From Saturnia japonica (taxonomy: Eukaryota; Arthropoda; Insecta; Lepidoptera; Saturniidae): a stretch of 64,000 nt of DNA. Positions 46,060-56,974 of the stretch are shown here, piece after piece. The position numbers and the translations under genes were made by a program. The first letter of the stretch is position 1. Each line of letters opens with the position of its first letter. Location of the stretch: NCBI GenBank assembly GCA_033032175.1, contig CM065310.1:9300001-9364000 (forward strand), given 5' to 3'. The notes under the pieces were generated by a model. It saw only the letters and a list, made by a program, of their open reading frames with translations, was not told the origin of the DNA and did no database searches.

Positions 46060-46170
46060 AAACAACAGTCGGGGCAGCTGCCCGCCAGACATAGCACCTG
46101 TCTGGCCGGAGGATCCTCCCTTTTCTATGGCGGATGAGGAACTTTACTCTCTGTTCCTCGTCTCCGCTAA

Positions 46171-46272
46171 ATACCTAATACAAAAATTACAATCTAATCT
46201 GTGAATCTAACTAATATCCGTATTAGCTAATACACTGATATTCGTTAAAACGGTGCCTAATATAGTGATTGT
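46171..46272. repeat. 122-bp satellite, resumed third unit
   Basis: 'atacctaatacaaaaattacaatctaatctgtgaatctaac' then the hairpin 'aatatccgtattagctaatacactgatatt', as in units at 40357 and 40479. Confidence 0.85.
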
Positions 46273-46499
46273 GTTCTCATAGCTTGCTTACTGTGCTACC
46301 AACCTGTGCAGTTTTTATACGAAGCCCGACGTGTATATTGATGTCTTGACTCGTCGCGCGGATTGTGAACCGCGTGCCTATTATTAAACTAATATTTGGT
46401 AACCTATTATTCTGTATTCGTTTATCATAATATATTAGTCCGTAACGCGTAATATAATGCCTTTACCTATTACGAATATATTCGTTACACCTCTATCTG

Positions 46500-46815
46500 A
46501 TTTCATTCAACACACGTCAGGAGCTGTCGGATGGCATGGCATGTTAAAAGTTTGTTTCTGCCTTATCATCATGACATCAATGATATGGTTTCATTACGAC
46601 ATGTTTCTGCCCAATGCGCATACAAATTAATATGATTTGATTTCTTTCAGACACGTCTCGTAGCGTCAGGTGGCGTGGCATGTTAAAAGTTTGTTTCTGC
46701 TTTATATCATGATATTAATGATATGGTTTTATTACGATATATTGTTTTGTTCATCAAACACAGGAATCGAACCCACGCGCTGTCCGAACGCATACTACTG
46801 AGCTATCTTTCTCTT
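46500..46815 (-). repeat. SINE-like element: tRNA-like head and duplicated body
   Basis: On the minus strand, 46815-46750 reads 'gatagctcagtagtatgc' (A-box-like) and 'gggttcgattcctg' (B box), but the anticodon arm is not formed. Downstream on that strand the body holds two imperfect copies of 'acaaacttttaacatgcca.gcc', 'ccatatcattaat.tcatgat' (plus-strand copies near 46540 and 46680). Probably a tRNA-derived SINE, not a functional tRNA gene. Confidence 0.4.
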
Positions 46816-46819
46816 CGAA

Positions 46820-49800
46820 ATTTTTCCACAACCAACCTACTTACTCAATATGCGTTTAAACTTTAAAACTATAATTTATATTGCCGACCGCAACATTTCT
46901 AAATACAAACAAAACGAAAAATATGCGCCAAAATACGAAAAATATACCTAACAATTTACTAAAATTTGTAAGGCTCGGGAAGGTATTTCCAATATTCCCA
47001 ACATTCTTAATTTTTTTAAGAACATAACTGGGTATGTATATATTTTTAACTTTTTATTTTTTCAGTTAATTGTGTGTCGAATTAGGAAACATTTATCACC
47101 AGTGAGTTACTTTGAATTCGGACTATATTTATTCTCATTAATTTTAGAAGTGAAACTTCTTTGCCGGCGATTTGCTAATTGGATGAGAATTATCAGTGAA
47201 ATTTCAAGGTGCGTCACGTTTATGGCACTTTTCTCTACATGAGAGAGCAGAAATACTATAACGTAGAAAGAAAGAGAAATACAGCTACATGTATACCTAT
47301 CTATAAAATACAGTGTAATTTATTCGCGTCACTGCAGTATTTTTTATCCTTACATAGAAAATCTTAATGTTATAAACCATTTATTGCTACTTGGAACATA
47401 AACTGGGTTCTGATGATAGGTAAATGTACGTATGGTATACATTAGAATAATATGAAAAAAATAATTTTTTTTAAACTTCTTAACTCCTAAGTATATATAG
47501 AAGGGCAATAATGCTGACATTGCTAATTGCAGCATAAATATTATTTCGAGTTAATTGTAACTCATCATTTATCACAAAAGATCTTATCACAAATTATTAT
47601 TATTCATTTTAATATTTTCAATGGGCAGACTCGTAGAATTTACAAATTTATTATAGGTAGGCCAATAGGATTTTCATCTCAGAAATCAACTATTTTTAAT
47701 TCCTTAGGCTCTATTTATTAATCTTAAAAAATAGTACAAAATATTATATTATCTTCAGGAAACTAATTTAAAAAATAATGCTAATTAACTACATACGTTG
47801 AACTCCTATCGTTAAGTACCAACCTTTCTGACATCATATCCCAAGAATTATTATTCTATTTTTCCTAGATAAATGATCAATATGAGGTCAAGAGCAACTG
47901 CGTATAAAGTACACTAATAAATACTGTAATAAGCACAAAAACACTTTTTGTATAGGAATATTTATTAAACCTCTTTACCGACGTCCCGTTTTGTGCTGAA
48001 CAGTTTCGATTTTAGGGTTCCGTACATGATAATGAAAAACGGAATCCTGTATGTTTGTCTGTCCTTCTGTTAATTCCCTTGTGCTTTGAAATGGGCTCGA
48101 AGTAGATATAAAGTTAAATTAATATCGAATACTAAGTTAGGTACCTAGTATTCGATATACTGCTTATTCGAGCTGTATATACTTATATACAGGTGGATTT
48201 ATGAGAGGGAGCATTAAGGGTAGGTACCTCAACCGTTGTAGCTACACCAAAACTATCTGAGGAGACTTTCCTTAACTTTTTGAGACATTTTGACTAGCAT
48301 TTAGTTTTATTTAAAAGTGTGCAGTTAACAAGAAAATGAACAATGTACTTAATAACTTTTTTATTTCAATCGATCCTGTTTCTTATAAGGATAAATAAAC
48401 TCCATGGGATCAACTGAGGTTAGAGTAAGTACTAAAATATCTGAAAATGCAAAAAATAATTCCCATACATTTCGTAGGAAATCATCGTAGGTTCGATAAC
48501 ATTTTGCCAGAAAAGAGACTCCAACTTATTTTTACCCTTGATTAAACTTTTTTTGTAGGTCTTTTTAATGCCTATTTACCAATAAATAAATATTCGTATT
48601 TTTTTCTTATTACGCCCCGACGAGAGACTAGCCCAATATCGTAAACCTATACATAATTATTGATATAACTCTGCATAATATCCAAGTGCACTATTATTAC
48701 TCATTTATAATCGCATCTAAATCACGCATCGTTATTCCCCTAGCAATGTAAACAAACCATTCATGCGAGATGCGTAATTAAAAAGATATTGATTACGTAT
48801 ATAATTATAACACCCGTGTCAAAGGTAATTGATGTACTTATGATATAACTGGGGAATGCCAAACTGATAAGTGAATCGCTTGCCACGTTTAGATCCAGGA
48901 AGTATGTTTCTAATGTTTATTAGATGATTTGTAGGTACTTATAAGTTGGTAGTATTTTTGAATGGAATTATAGTTTAGTGCTTAACTACAATACACGTGA
49001 TCTTATATGACAATGTTGCTATGTAGACGATGTAAGCTTAAGCTAAAAACGAGATTTTATAGTTGACAGAATAACCCGATAAATTTTGGCGAAGGATTGC
49101 CAAATTGAGGGTATTAGTATCCCAAGCAAGTACTAAAAAAGGCTGGGCCTTTTCTATATGGTAGACCATCATGCTATCATTTTAATCCGTGTCGCGTTTC
49201 GCGCTATTTTTAAATCGCAGGTAAGATCTGCCTACAGATCTTTTTACATGTGCAATCTCCCCGAAGAGTAAATGTCGTGGTAAACGTGAACTTCACGTCG
49301 TGAAGGATTCATGCGGTGTACTTTTGTATAGAGTTATTAATGTCATTAACGACAAAAAATTAATGAGACGCTTGACCTTGAGAGACAAGATAATCAATTC
49401 ATACAACCGCATAGATTTTTCAAAATTTTCATCAATAACCTTGATTCGTTATCGTAGAACACAACTGTTCACATCTATATAATTATGCTTCCAAATGAGC
49501 AACTAATTTTTTTGCACACGCTTTTATAAAAGTTTTTACAAAAGCCGAGGCGGGCTTCATTCGGACAGCAAGCTGGGCATTGCTCTATACGGTTTATACT
49601 CTTAGAGCAAAGATATCGTTGGGCTCATTGGAATGGTCACAATAAACAAGTTATTTTTTTAATTGTATTTACCTTGTTCGATTTATAGATGCTTCATATA
49701 CGTAGAATATAAGCACCCTAAGGTTGCTCGCTTATATTCACACTTAATCCAATGTTGAAATTGTTATTGGAAGAAACAGGATTTCGTGACCTTGATATTC

Positions 49801-50480
49801 GGTGGACCTACATACGGGTTTCGACTTTCACATAGATATATCTTGGCAAATTGTTATACGTAGTTATTGAAAGAACGTCTACTTTATTTCTTTCAAAGGT
49901 TAGGTTTAAACTTATGTTATAACAAACACGGTGCAACCTAGGTAGTAGGTACCTACATGTTTTTGAAGTGAAAACTTCTTTAGCCACATTGAGCGATTTT
50001 TGGTGGGGGAAAAACTTATGGGTTCGTGTGACATTCGCGTCACCGATGACCTCGACATGCTCGTGACGTATTACACTTGCGTCAGTCTAGCGACGCGTAG
50101 TATATCGGCCTGTGTTGCATATATTATACACTAATACAGTCTATATTACTCGAATGTATCATATTCGTGTTTGACTTTTTGGATTGGTAAAATCTTGTGA
50201 TTGCGCGTCACCGACATGCTCTACAATAATTCAGACTATAAATGATTTATAAATTCAAAATTGCTGCGTTATTATTTATATAATAAAGGTACAATGGAAT
50301 ATTATTTACGTTGTAGTATATTTTATTCATACCCTTTTTTCACTATGTACATACATAAAGTAGGTAGCTATTTATTGTGACTATGACCACCGCCGTAAAA
50401 GGATTTCTCAAAGGTCCTATTTGCGCGCGCCGCGTCCCGCCGCTAAGTGATATCGACCCTTTCCGCTACAAAGGGCGTAA
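46820..50480. other. Gene-free AT-rich stretch
   Basis: About 3.7 kb with only short chance open frames. No domain, RNA gene or clear transposon boundary was recognised. Some small duplicates of 'ggtacctagtattcgata' type occur near 48130-48170. Confidence 0.6.
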
Positions 50481-50496
50481 GTCCAAATTACGTAGT

Positions 50497-50588
50497 CAAG
50501 TCCAAGTCCCAAGTCCGGTGAAGCTGTAAAAGCCGCAGCGGCTTTAGGGCCCCGAAGGCTAACAGTGTAGGCAGATCTAAAAAAAAAT
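50497..50588 (+). mobile_element. Ultra-short family-A LINE tail with target duplication
   Basis: 'aagtccggtgaagctgtaaaagccgcagcggctttagggccccgaaggctaacagtgtag' followed by a short A-run. Flanked by aattacgtagt (50487-50497 and about 50587-50597). Only about 85 bp of element. Confidence 0.85.
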
Positions 50589-50599
50589 TACGTAGTTTT

Positions 50600-51530
50600 G
50601 GCAATGAGCAAAAATCTAAAAAATAAAAAATAATTTGCATAACTCTTTTGGGTTTATACTTACCTAGGTATATATTACACAACTGTGTTCCAGAAGGAAA
50701 GTTCTTAGGTATATTTTAGCAGTTCTTTGCTTACTTTTGTTACAGTTAGATACGTACGAGAATTATTTAAAACATTAGCATGGAGTTACACCCCTGAAAA
50801 CCTTAAGAGAGTATAAAAATCCTCTTTAAAATATTTTTAAAATCCTAAATTAGAGGGACTCGAAGATCTATCGATCACTCATACAATGCGTACAAGTCTA
50901 TTCGTCACATCGCTATAGGTACCAATTCGACGACGATCAAAGTCACGAAAATCTGCACTTGTATTAACCATGTTTAGAGGTGTATCGCTTACACATGTAT
51001 AATAATATATTTCTATAACATTCTCTCGCAGGCTAAATCCTATAGATGTATGTGTTTGTCTCAACGGTACAAAAGAAGTTTTCCCTTGAAAATGTATTTA
51101 GAACCCATATTTAAATAACCTGGTAAGAAACGTTCGTAGTAAAATCTGGTTAAGCACATATAAGGGTAATTTTTGGTAAATTTCAGGATTGCCACTGGAA
51201 TTCCCTGAAGGAAACTGCAAAGATATTCAAGTTTTTTCATGAGTATCTTCCATTACACATGATAACGCGATAGATAGTCTTTCGATAGATCTGAAGATAA
51301 TCTTCCGCCAAGAGAGTGATCCAACAGATACATTTGAAAGGCAGTTCTCCCACTAGGCTTAGCGTGTGTATTAAATCACTATGCCGCGGCCAAACCAAAA
51401 TATAGGTGTTGCGGACAGCGAGCGGGGCGAGCGAATAACGATAGTCTAATAGTATAGAATGAACAAATAAATGAAATAATACGTGTTAGGAATAAGGTTT
51501 ATAAATACGTGTTAGGAATAGATATAATAA
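50600..51530. other. Gene-free stretch
   Basis: AT-rich, no coding region or RNA recognised. Near 51479-51527 the 17-mer 'aatacgtgttaggaata' occurs twice. Confidence 0.5.
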
Positions 51531-51532
51531 TA

Positions 51533-53023
51533 TGAACTGAATATGTGTGAATATGTGTATTTTAAAACGATTAGAATAAGAATATAGCTAGTTGTAAGTT
51601 TAAATGTATAAATTTCACTAGTTGTAAGGATGAACCATGCCAGACTCGGAACATCTGGCATGGTGACTCATGGTACTGCCGAGAGCGCGCACACAGGGCG
51701 TGCGCGCTCATTGGCTGAGCGACGCCCCGCACGGAATCCATCGCACTACCGGTTGCGAGGCAAAGGGCGAGGTTAAATATAGCGGAGAGGGCGGCAGTAC
51801 TGCTTCGCACATATGTCAAAATTGAACATACACAAATTCCAAGTCCTTCAAACTCGAGTACTACGTAAAATCAATAACGCCCCCTGGTTCGTTCGTCAGG
51901 TAGACCTTCATAGAGATATGAAACTCCCCTCGATCGAGTCTTACATCAAATACCTCTCACGATCTTACTTTGACACCGCGTCAAATCACGCGAATCCCTT
52001 GATCCAAGCCGCCGCGAATTACGTTCCAGTCCCAAACGCCACCCGCTTACAGCGTCGACCGCGTAACATCTTTACCGATCCCGATGACGAAATCGAGAAA
52101 CAAATCGCATATTACTCAACCGTCTCTCTAAACAGAGCGTGTTTTCGCCCACGCCCGCGTAACCACCGTTCCCTCCGCAGGGGACGGGCGGCTAATTTCG
52201 CTCCCGCACACCCACCGCCGCGACCTCCCTCTCCCGCGGCAACTCAAGCCTAGGTCCGTTCCTCGGGGTGAAACCCTTGAGTCTGGCAGCCGCCCGCGCG
52301 ATACAAGTGACACTTTACGTGCAACACTTAGCTACCCGCATACAAGCATCACGTACACACATACGTACATACGTACACACCTCACAGGTACATAGGTTCT
52401 GTAAGGAACCTTTTTTTTTTCTTTTTTTGCACTAGTTAGTGTAGAACATATTTCAGATTACTAAATACACGTACACATGTTCCTTCCTTCCTCCCAGGAG
52501 GAAGGAACATGTATATCTGTATATGTTAGTTTAGCTCGATTTTACGGATAGGGTATTATACAGATCGCGACTTCATTGCAATCGCGGCAACAGCCCAAGC
52601 CGAGGTCCGGCCACTTTGGCACCCTTGCGCGCTGGTTGCCCACGCTTACGCGGCTGAGTGCCTTAAGCGCTCGCCCCCAAGCCCGGTAAAGTTGTAAAAG
52701 CCGCAGCGGCTCTGTTTTCGGATAGGGCCCCTAAGGCTAACAGCAAGGTCAGACAAAAAAAAAAAAAAAAAAAAAAGGCAGTACTGCGATCAGTTCGAGA
52801 AACACTACAACAACAGCAAGCAGCGAATCTGCGATCAGTTCGAGAAACACCACAACACCAGCAACAGCAAGCAGCGAATCTACAAGCAAACTACAGTCAA
52901 GAACGTTATTAAGAAACCACATTGTTACTACGAACTACTGTAACTTTGTAAGAAACAAGAATAAAACAAGCGCTATTAATTTAGCACACATTTAAATATT
53001 GTGGACGTCTTTTATTCACAATA
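51533..53023 (+). mobile_element. Possible solo LTR, interrupted by a LINE
   Basis: Outside the LINE (51804-52776) the flanks look promoter-like: 'gaggttaaatatagcggagagggcggcagtactgc', then CA-rich 'gatcagttcgagaaacac' repeated twice, 'agaataaaacaagc' (poly(A) signal) and an end '...ttattcaca'. Possible bounds tgaactg...ttcaca with 'ataata' on both sides; in AT-rich DNA that duplication is weak evidence. Confidence 0.3.
51804..52776 (+). pseudogene. 5'-truncated family-A LINE with target duplication
   Basis: Starts inside the RT C-terminus (FVRQVDLHRDMKLPSIESYI, SRSYFDTASNHANPLI) and reaches a stop at 52251-52253. The family-A 3' UTR follows, with a 22-base poly(A). Flanked by ggcagtactgc at 51793-51803 and 52777-52787. 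The C-terminal frame is open here, unlike at 42500. Confidence 0.9.
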
Positions 53024-53540
53024 ATAGGTATAAAATGAGTAACAAATTACCTACACTTTTATACGTTTTATTTGCATAGCATTATACAAAACTTTACCTT
53101 GTTAATTAGATATCAGTTTAAGATGAATACCAGTGCATATTATGTTATTAACATGTTAAAATATTTATTTAAAACAGAATACATGAATCGAGCTTTCATG
53201 CTTTAAAAGAATGTATCGGTAAATAGAAGCTTGTTTTTTAAAAAGATCTTTTTAGAAAATTTGTAAATACGACTCGAGTATTACGAGAGATTATGTAATA
53301 CTAATGAAATGACCTATGACCAATCATTTTGAAATATTTACCTAACAAGGATGGATTCTAGCTATATCTATACAATTATATAATGTGTATGTTTATAATG
53401 TCAAAAACAAACAGCTTTTTACTAATAGCATATGAAAGTAAATACGTAAATATAACAAAATAGTAGATTACACAACAAGTAAATAAAGAGGGAATTTAAT
53501 TCGGGGAACTTAGATACAGATAGAAGATATAGGAGTCGGA
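53024..53540. other. Gene-free AT-rich stretch
   Basis: No ORF, repeat boundary or RNA recognised. Confidence 0.5.
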
Positions 53541-53544
53541 AAAC

Positions 53545-54221
53545 AACGTACTTCCGAACTACTTTATACGCGTGGGCTGGCGTAATGCTAAATATACGTA
53601 ATTAATATAATGTTCTACAAAAATATTGGTCCTTAGTTCCTTAGTATGGCTATAAAAAAAAGTCCGTGATAGCATATGCCTATCTCATAATAAGCCTTAA
53701 TAAGATAAAAACATTTGTTGATGACTAAAAGTGATATTTTATGAGCATTATTTTTAGACATGGCATACTATACCTTACGAACAAAAGTTACTTCATCATA
53801 AAAAGTAAACTTCTAACCAAATTAAAAAAGGAGGAGGTTCTTAATTCGAATGTATGTTTTTTTTATGGATATTCAGCCATAGCTTCTTTGTTTATGAACC
53901 AATTTGGTTGATTCCTTTTTCGTTAGAAAGGAGTTACCTCAAGGGTGGCGGCCCCATTTTAATTTAATTCGCGCTGGACCTTCAACTTAGAAGATATACC
54001 AGAAAACTCCTCAAGGATATTGAAGTTGGTTGTCTTTTTTGTTAAAAAATGTCTTGTATGAAGTTAAATTTTGCCCTTTACAGCATGTTATATTTGGACA
54101 TATAGTCTAGGATATAATTTAAAATTAATATAATTTGTACAACTTACGGGAAGTGAGAACAATTTATGATAGGTTATACGAGGGAAAATTAACACGGGTG
54201 GAACCGTGGGGCACAGCTAGT
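53545..54221 (-). repeat. 'ctagctgtgcccc' repeat, inverted copy
   Basis: Reverse complement of the family at 55055-55690: right end 'aacacgggtggaaccgtggggcacagctag' and left part 'ccgaactactttatacgcgtgggctggcgtaat'. Includes 'gtgatagcatatgcctatc', mirrored at 55375-55400. Confidence 0.75.
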
Positions 54222-54384
54222 TTTATTTATCTAGATGAAAACTCAATTTTTGCACTCTGTGTAACCAATAATTAGGTATAGTAAACACGTTAATAACATC
54301 TGCATTGGTATTCTTCTTAAACCGATACCTACCTAATTAGCTTACTTATATAATTACCAGGCTGAACAAAATGTTTAGGTAATG

Positions 54385-54641
54385 TTCGGTAATCGGACGA
54401 CAAGAGACACGGCGAAGCGTCACGTCATCGATTTATAATGGTAGATATTCCACCTGTGCGCACAAAGTGTTTTGCTAGCACATTTATCATGCGCACCGCT
54501 AAAGAATGGAACACTTTGCCGGATTTTGTATTTCCCGATAATTACTACCTGGATAGTTATCTTCAAGTCTCGAGGGACTTGCGAGTCAAGTCTTCTAGGA
54601 AAGCGTGCTCCATCGTAGACCAAATCATCACTTACGATTAG
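54385..54641 (+). pseudogene. LINE reverse-transcriptase C-terminal fragment
   Basis: Translation contains the phrase VDIPPVRTKCFASTF, then RTAKEWNTLPDFVFPDNY, a widespread insect LINE C-terminus. The frame before 54438 is interrupted by a stop. Not a host gene. Confidence 0.65.
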
Positions 54642-54799
54642 GCGAGGTAGTGGTCAAAAGCAAGCCTACTCATAGTAAAAAAGAAAATACCTAAGGGTGG
54701 GGTAGTTTAATTATGTGGCGTATAAAATACATTTTACATCTATCACTTGATTTGGCACGACATGGTCATTCTATGTTTTTATAGGTGTAACCCGTTTAG

Positions 54800-54985
54800 G
54801 GTTATGATTGCAATCTCACCTGATGTTAAGTGACGATATGGCCCAAGATGATAAAACGCTAAGGGTTAAAACTCAGCTGTCAAGTGCAGCTGCCGGAACA
54901 CACTGCAGCTAAAACTGCTTGGCGACCGATTTTTAATATGGGTGTGGTTCAACCCAGGCTGACATAGAAAATGCCCTACCACAAG
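54800..54985. repeat. Interspersed repeat, 'gtggcccaagatg' family
   Basis: 'aatctcacctgatgttaagtgacgatatggcccaagatg', 'aagtgcagctgccggaacac', 'tgcttggcgaccgattttt', 'gaaaatgccctaccac'. The most complete of four copies in the window. Confidence 0.7.
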
Positions 54986-55054
54986 GCCATGTGCAATGAC
55001 CGTACACGCTACCAATGAGTCATTATTGCTTCAACTTACACTATTTATTCATTA

Positions 55055-55690
55055 CTAGCTGTGCCCCACGGTTTCACCCGTGCTAATTTTATCCGAAAAA
55101 TATCGCGCTGCCAACGCACCCGTGTAGTCTATCATAATTGTTCTTCTCGCAAGTACAAATCATTTTAATATTTAATTATCTCCTAAACTATGAGTCCAAA
55201 TAGCATACTCTAAAGAGCAAAATTTAAAACTACATAAAGTTATATTTGATAAAGTAACTTTTGTTTTTAAGGATTAATATGTCATGTCTAAAAATAATGC
55301 TTATAAATAACTTTTTAATTTTCAACAAATCTTGGTCACAAGATACCTTATTGTGACTTATGTATAGGTAAGCGATAGGCATATGCTATCGCTGACTTTT
55401 TTTTAAATATACTAAGGACCAATATTTTTGTAGAATGTTGTATTTACGTATCATTAAGGATTACGCCAGCGCACGCGGATAAAGCAGTTCGGCCTTAACT
55501 TCCGACATACGTGACAAAAATTAATATTTAAGGCAATATGAGAGATGTGGCCGAACATTAGGTAGCCTATACTACTCCTTGTGGTGCTGGCTATCATATA
55601 CTAAAAGAATTTTTCGAATCCGACTGGTATTTCTAGAGATTAGCGTGTTGAAACAAAAAAACAAAAAACTCTTCCGCTAATAGATTATTA
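55055..55690 (+). repeat. 'ctagctgtgcccc' repeat, direct copy
   Basis: Runs from 'ctagctgtgccccacggtttcacccgtg' to 'ttttcgaatccgactggtatttctagagattagcgtg...aactcttccgct'. Same family as 13851-14452 and 19108-19700, with an inverted partner at 53545-54221. No coding capacity. A further partial copy of the start is at about 56030-56060. Confidence 0.75.
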
Positions 55691-55699
55691 CACGCATGC

Positions 55700-56910
55700 C
55701 TTCCCTGGGGAATAAATTATTGGACATTTACAGGCAAGGATTACATTTACAGGATTTACAGGCAATGTAGCAAGGATTTTGTTCAGGTGGTGGCAGACAA
55801 GTAACAGAAAACTAATATTGGTAAAGAATGTTTTTAGCAATAAGTCCTCCAATTGTATTTTTGTGTAATAAAGATTTAAATTAATATCAAGCACTGTCCG
55901 GTATGCATACCTATCTAACTCGCTGCAGCATTACCTTCTCTAGAAATATTTGAAAGTATTCCAATTGTTCTATAATAATAGCAACGCATAGTTTTCTAAC
56001 CAGTTTCATTATGAAAAGCTCTTTTTAATCTGGCTTAGCCCCACGGTTTCACCTGTATAAAATTAATTCAACCAACTCTCCACCGCGCCACCGCCCGCGC
56101 CTTGTCAACGCAGCCATGTAGACTGAGGTTGTTCTCACTTTTTGTACTTACCATTGCTTGACATATGGTTACTGCTTCGCTCTTGAAAGCCGCAGCGGAA
56201 GTTACAAAAAAAATGTTGAAATCTGGTGTTTCTAAACTTCCAGAGGTTATCTCTTGAGCTTTATATCATTACTTAAGACATTATTTAAATAGGTATATCT
56301 TTTTTTCATTACTCCTAAAAAAAATTTATTTGTTTTTGTAATATAATCTGATCACTTACATTGTATTTAAATCATTGTTATCTGGTTGGGAGTTACTGTT
56401 AATAACAACTAACATATCAATTGCATACTAGTAAAGAAAAAACAAGTATAATTGGCTTTTATTATTGTTGACATTACACTTCAATTCACTTATCAATTTT
56501 ATGGACTAGGGTATTCACATATTTTAAAACAAGGTGAAAGTAATAAATAAAGAGGTGATATGTTCAAAACAATAATTTAATCGAAATATTGATCTCTCAC
56601 AATGTTCTGTTTACTTCATTTACAATACATTTCTACTTGAACTAAAACAGCCTTGCGTTTGAGGAATGTTGTGATACATGATGAATATACACATCAGTCA
56701 CTTTACTACACCCACCTGATTTTTATAAATAAAGTTTATCTAATCTAGTACCTTTTACAATGGGAAAAAAATAAAAATATTGTGTGAAAATTTCTCTCTT
56801 ACATCTACTTTCATTATGAAATACTAACAATATTTAGGGAACAATTTACAGTGATTTATGATTTGAGAAAACAATCTCATCATCAAAAATGATAATAATT
56901 GAACTAAGAC
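55700..56910. other. Gene-free stretch downstream of the glucosidase II gene
   Basis: AT-rich, with a 'ggcttagccccacggtttcacctg' repeat fragment at about 56030 and a 'gaaagccgcagcgg' scrap at 56185. Probably includes little beyond the 3' UTR of the glucosidase gene at its right edge. Confidence 0.5.
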
Positions 56911-56913
56911 CGA

Positions 56914-56919
56914 TTTATT
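56914..56919 (-). promoter_or_regulatory. Polyadenylation signal of the glucosidase II beta gene
   Basis: TTTATT on the plus strand (AATAAA on the coding strand), about 56 bp past the stop codon. Confidence 0.55.
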
Positions 56920-56974
56920 AATGTAACTTAATGAGTAATAATTGTAAGAAATGTGAAAACACACTGAAGTATAC

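Larger units (their letters stand above)
40608..46170. mobile_element. Compound insertion splitting the satellite; outer shell is LTR-like
   Basis: Flanked by the direct repeat atacc (40603-40607 and 46171-46175), a 5-bp target duplication. Outer sequence is 40608-40798 (starting tgtagcgacatctctcgcc, with 'tatatatacaag' as a possible TATA region) and 46073-46170 (ending tctccgctaa). Together about 290 bp, compatible with a solo LTR, although the end is not a canonical CA. LINEs A and B are nested inside. Confidence 0.4.

Noticed and set aside
46746..46815. Candidate tRNA gene on the minus strand
   Set aside because: A good B box is present, but the D stem and anticodon arm do not fold and the acceptor stem does not pair; better explained as a SINE head.
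54438..54641. 67-aa ORF as a possible small host gene
   Set aside because: The VDIPPVRTKCFAS and RTAKEWN phrases are the C-terminus of a widespread insect LINE; a stop just upstream shows decay.
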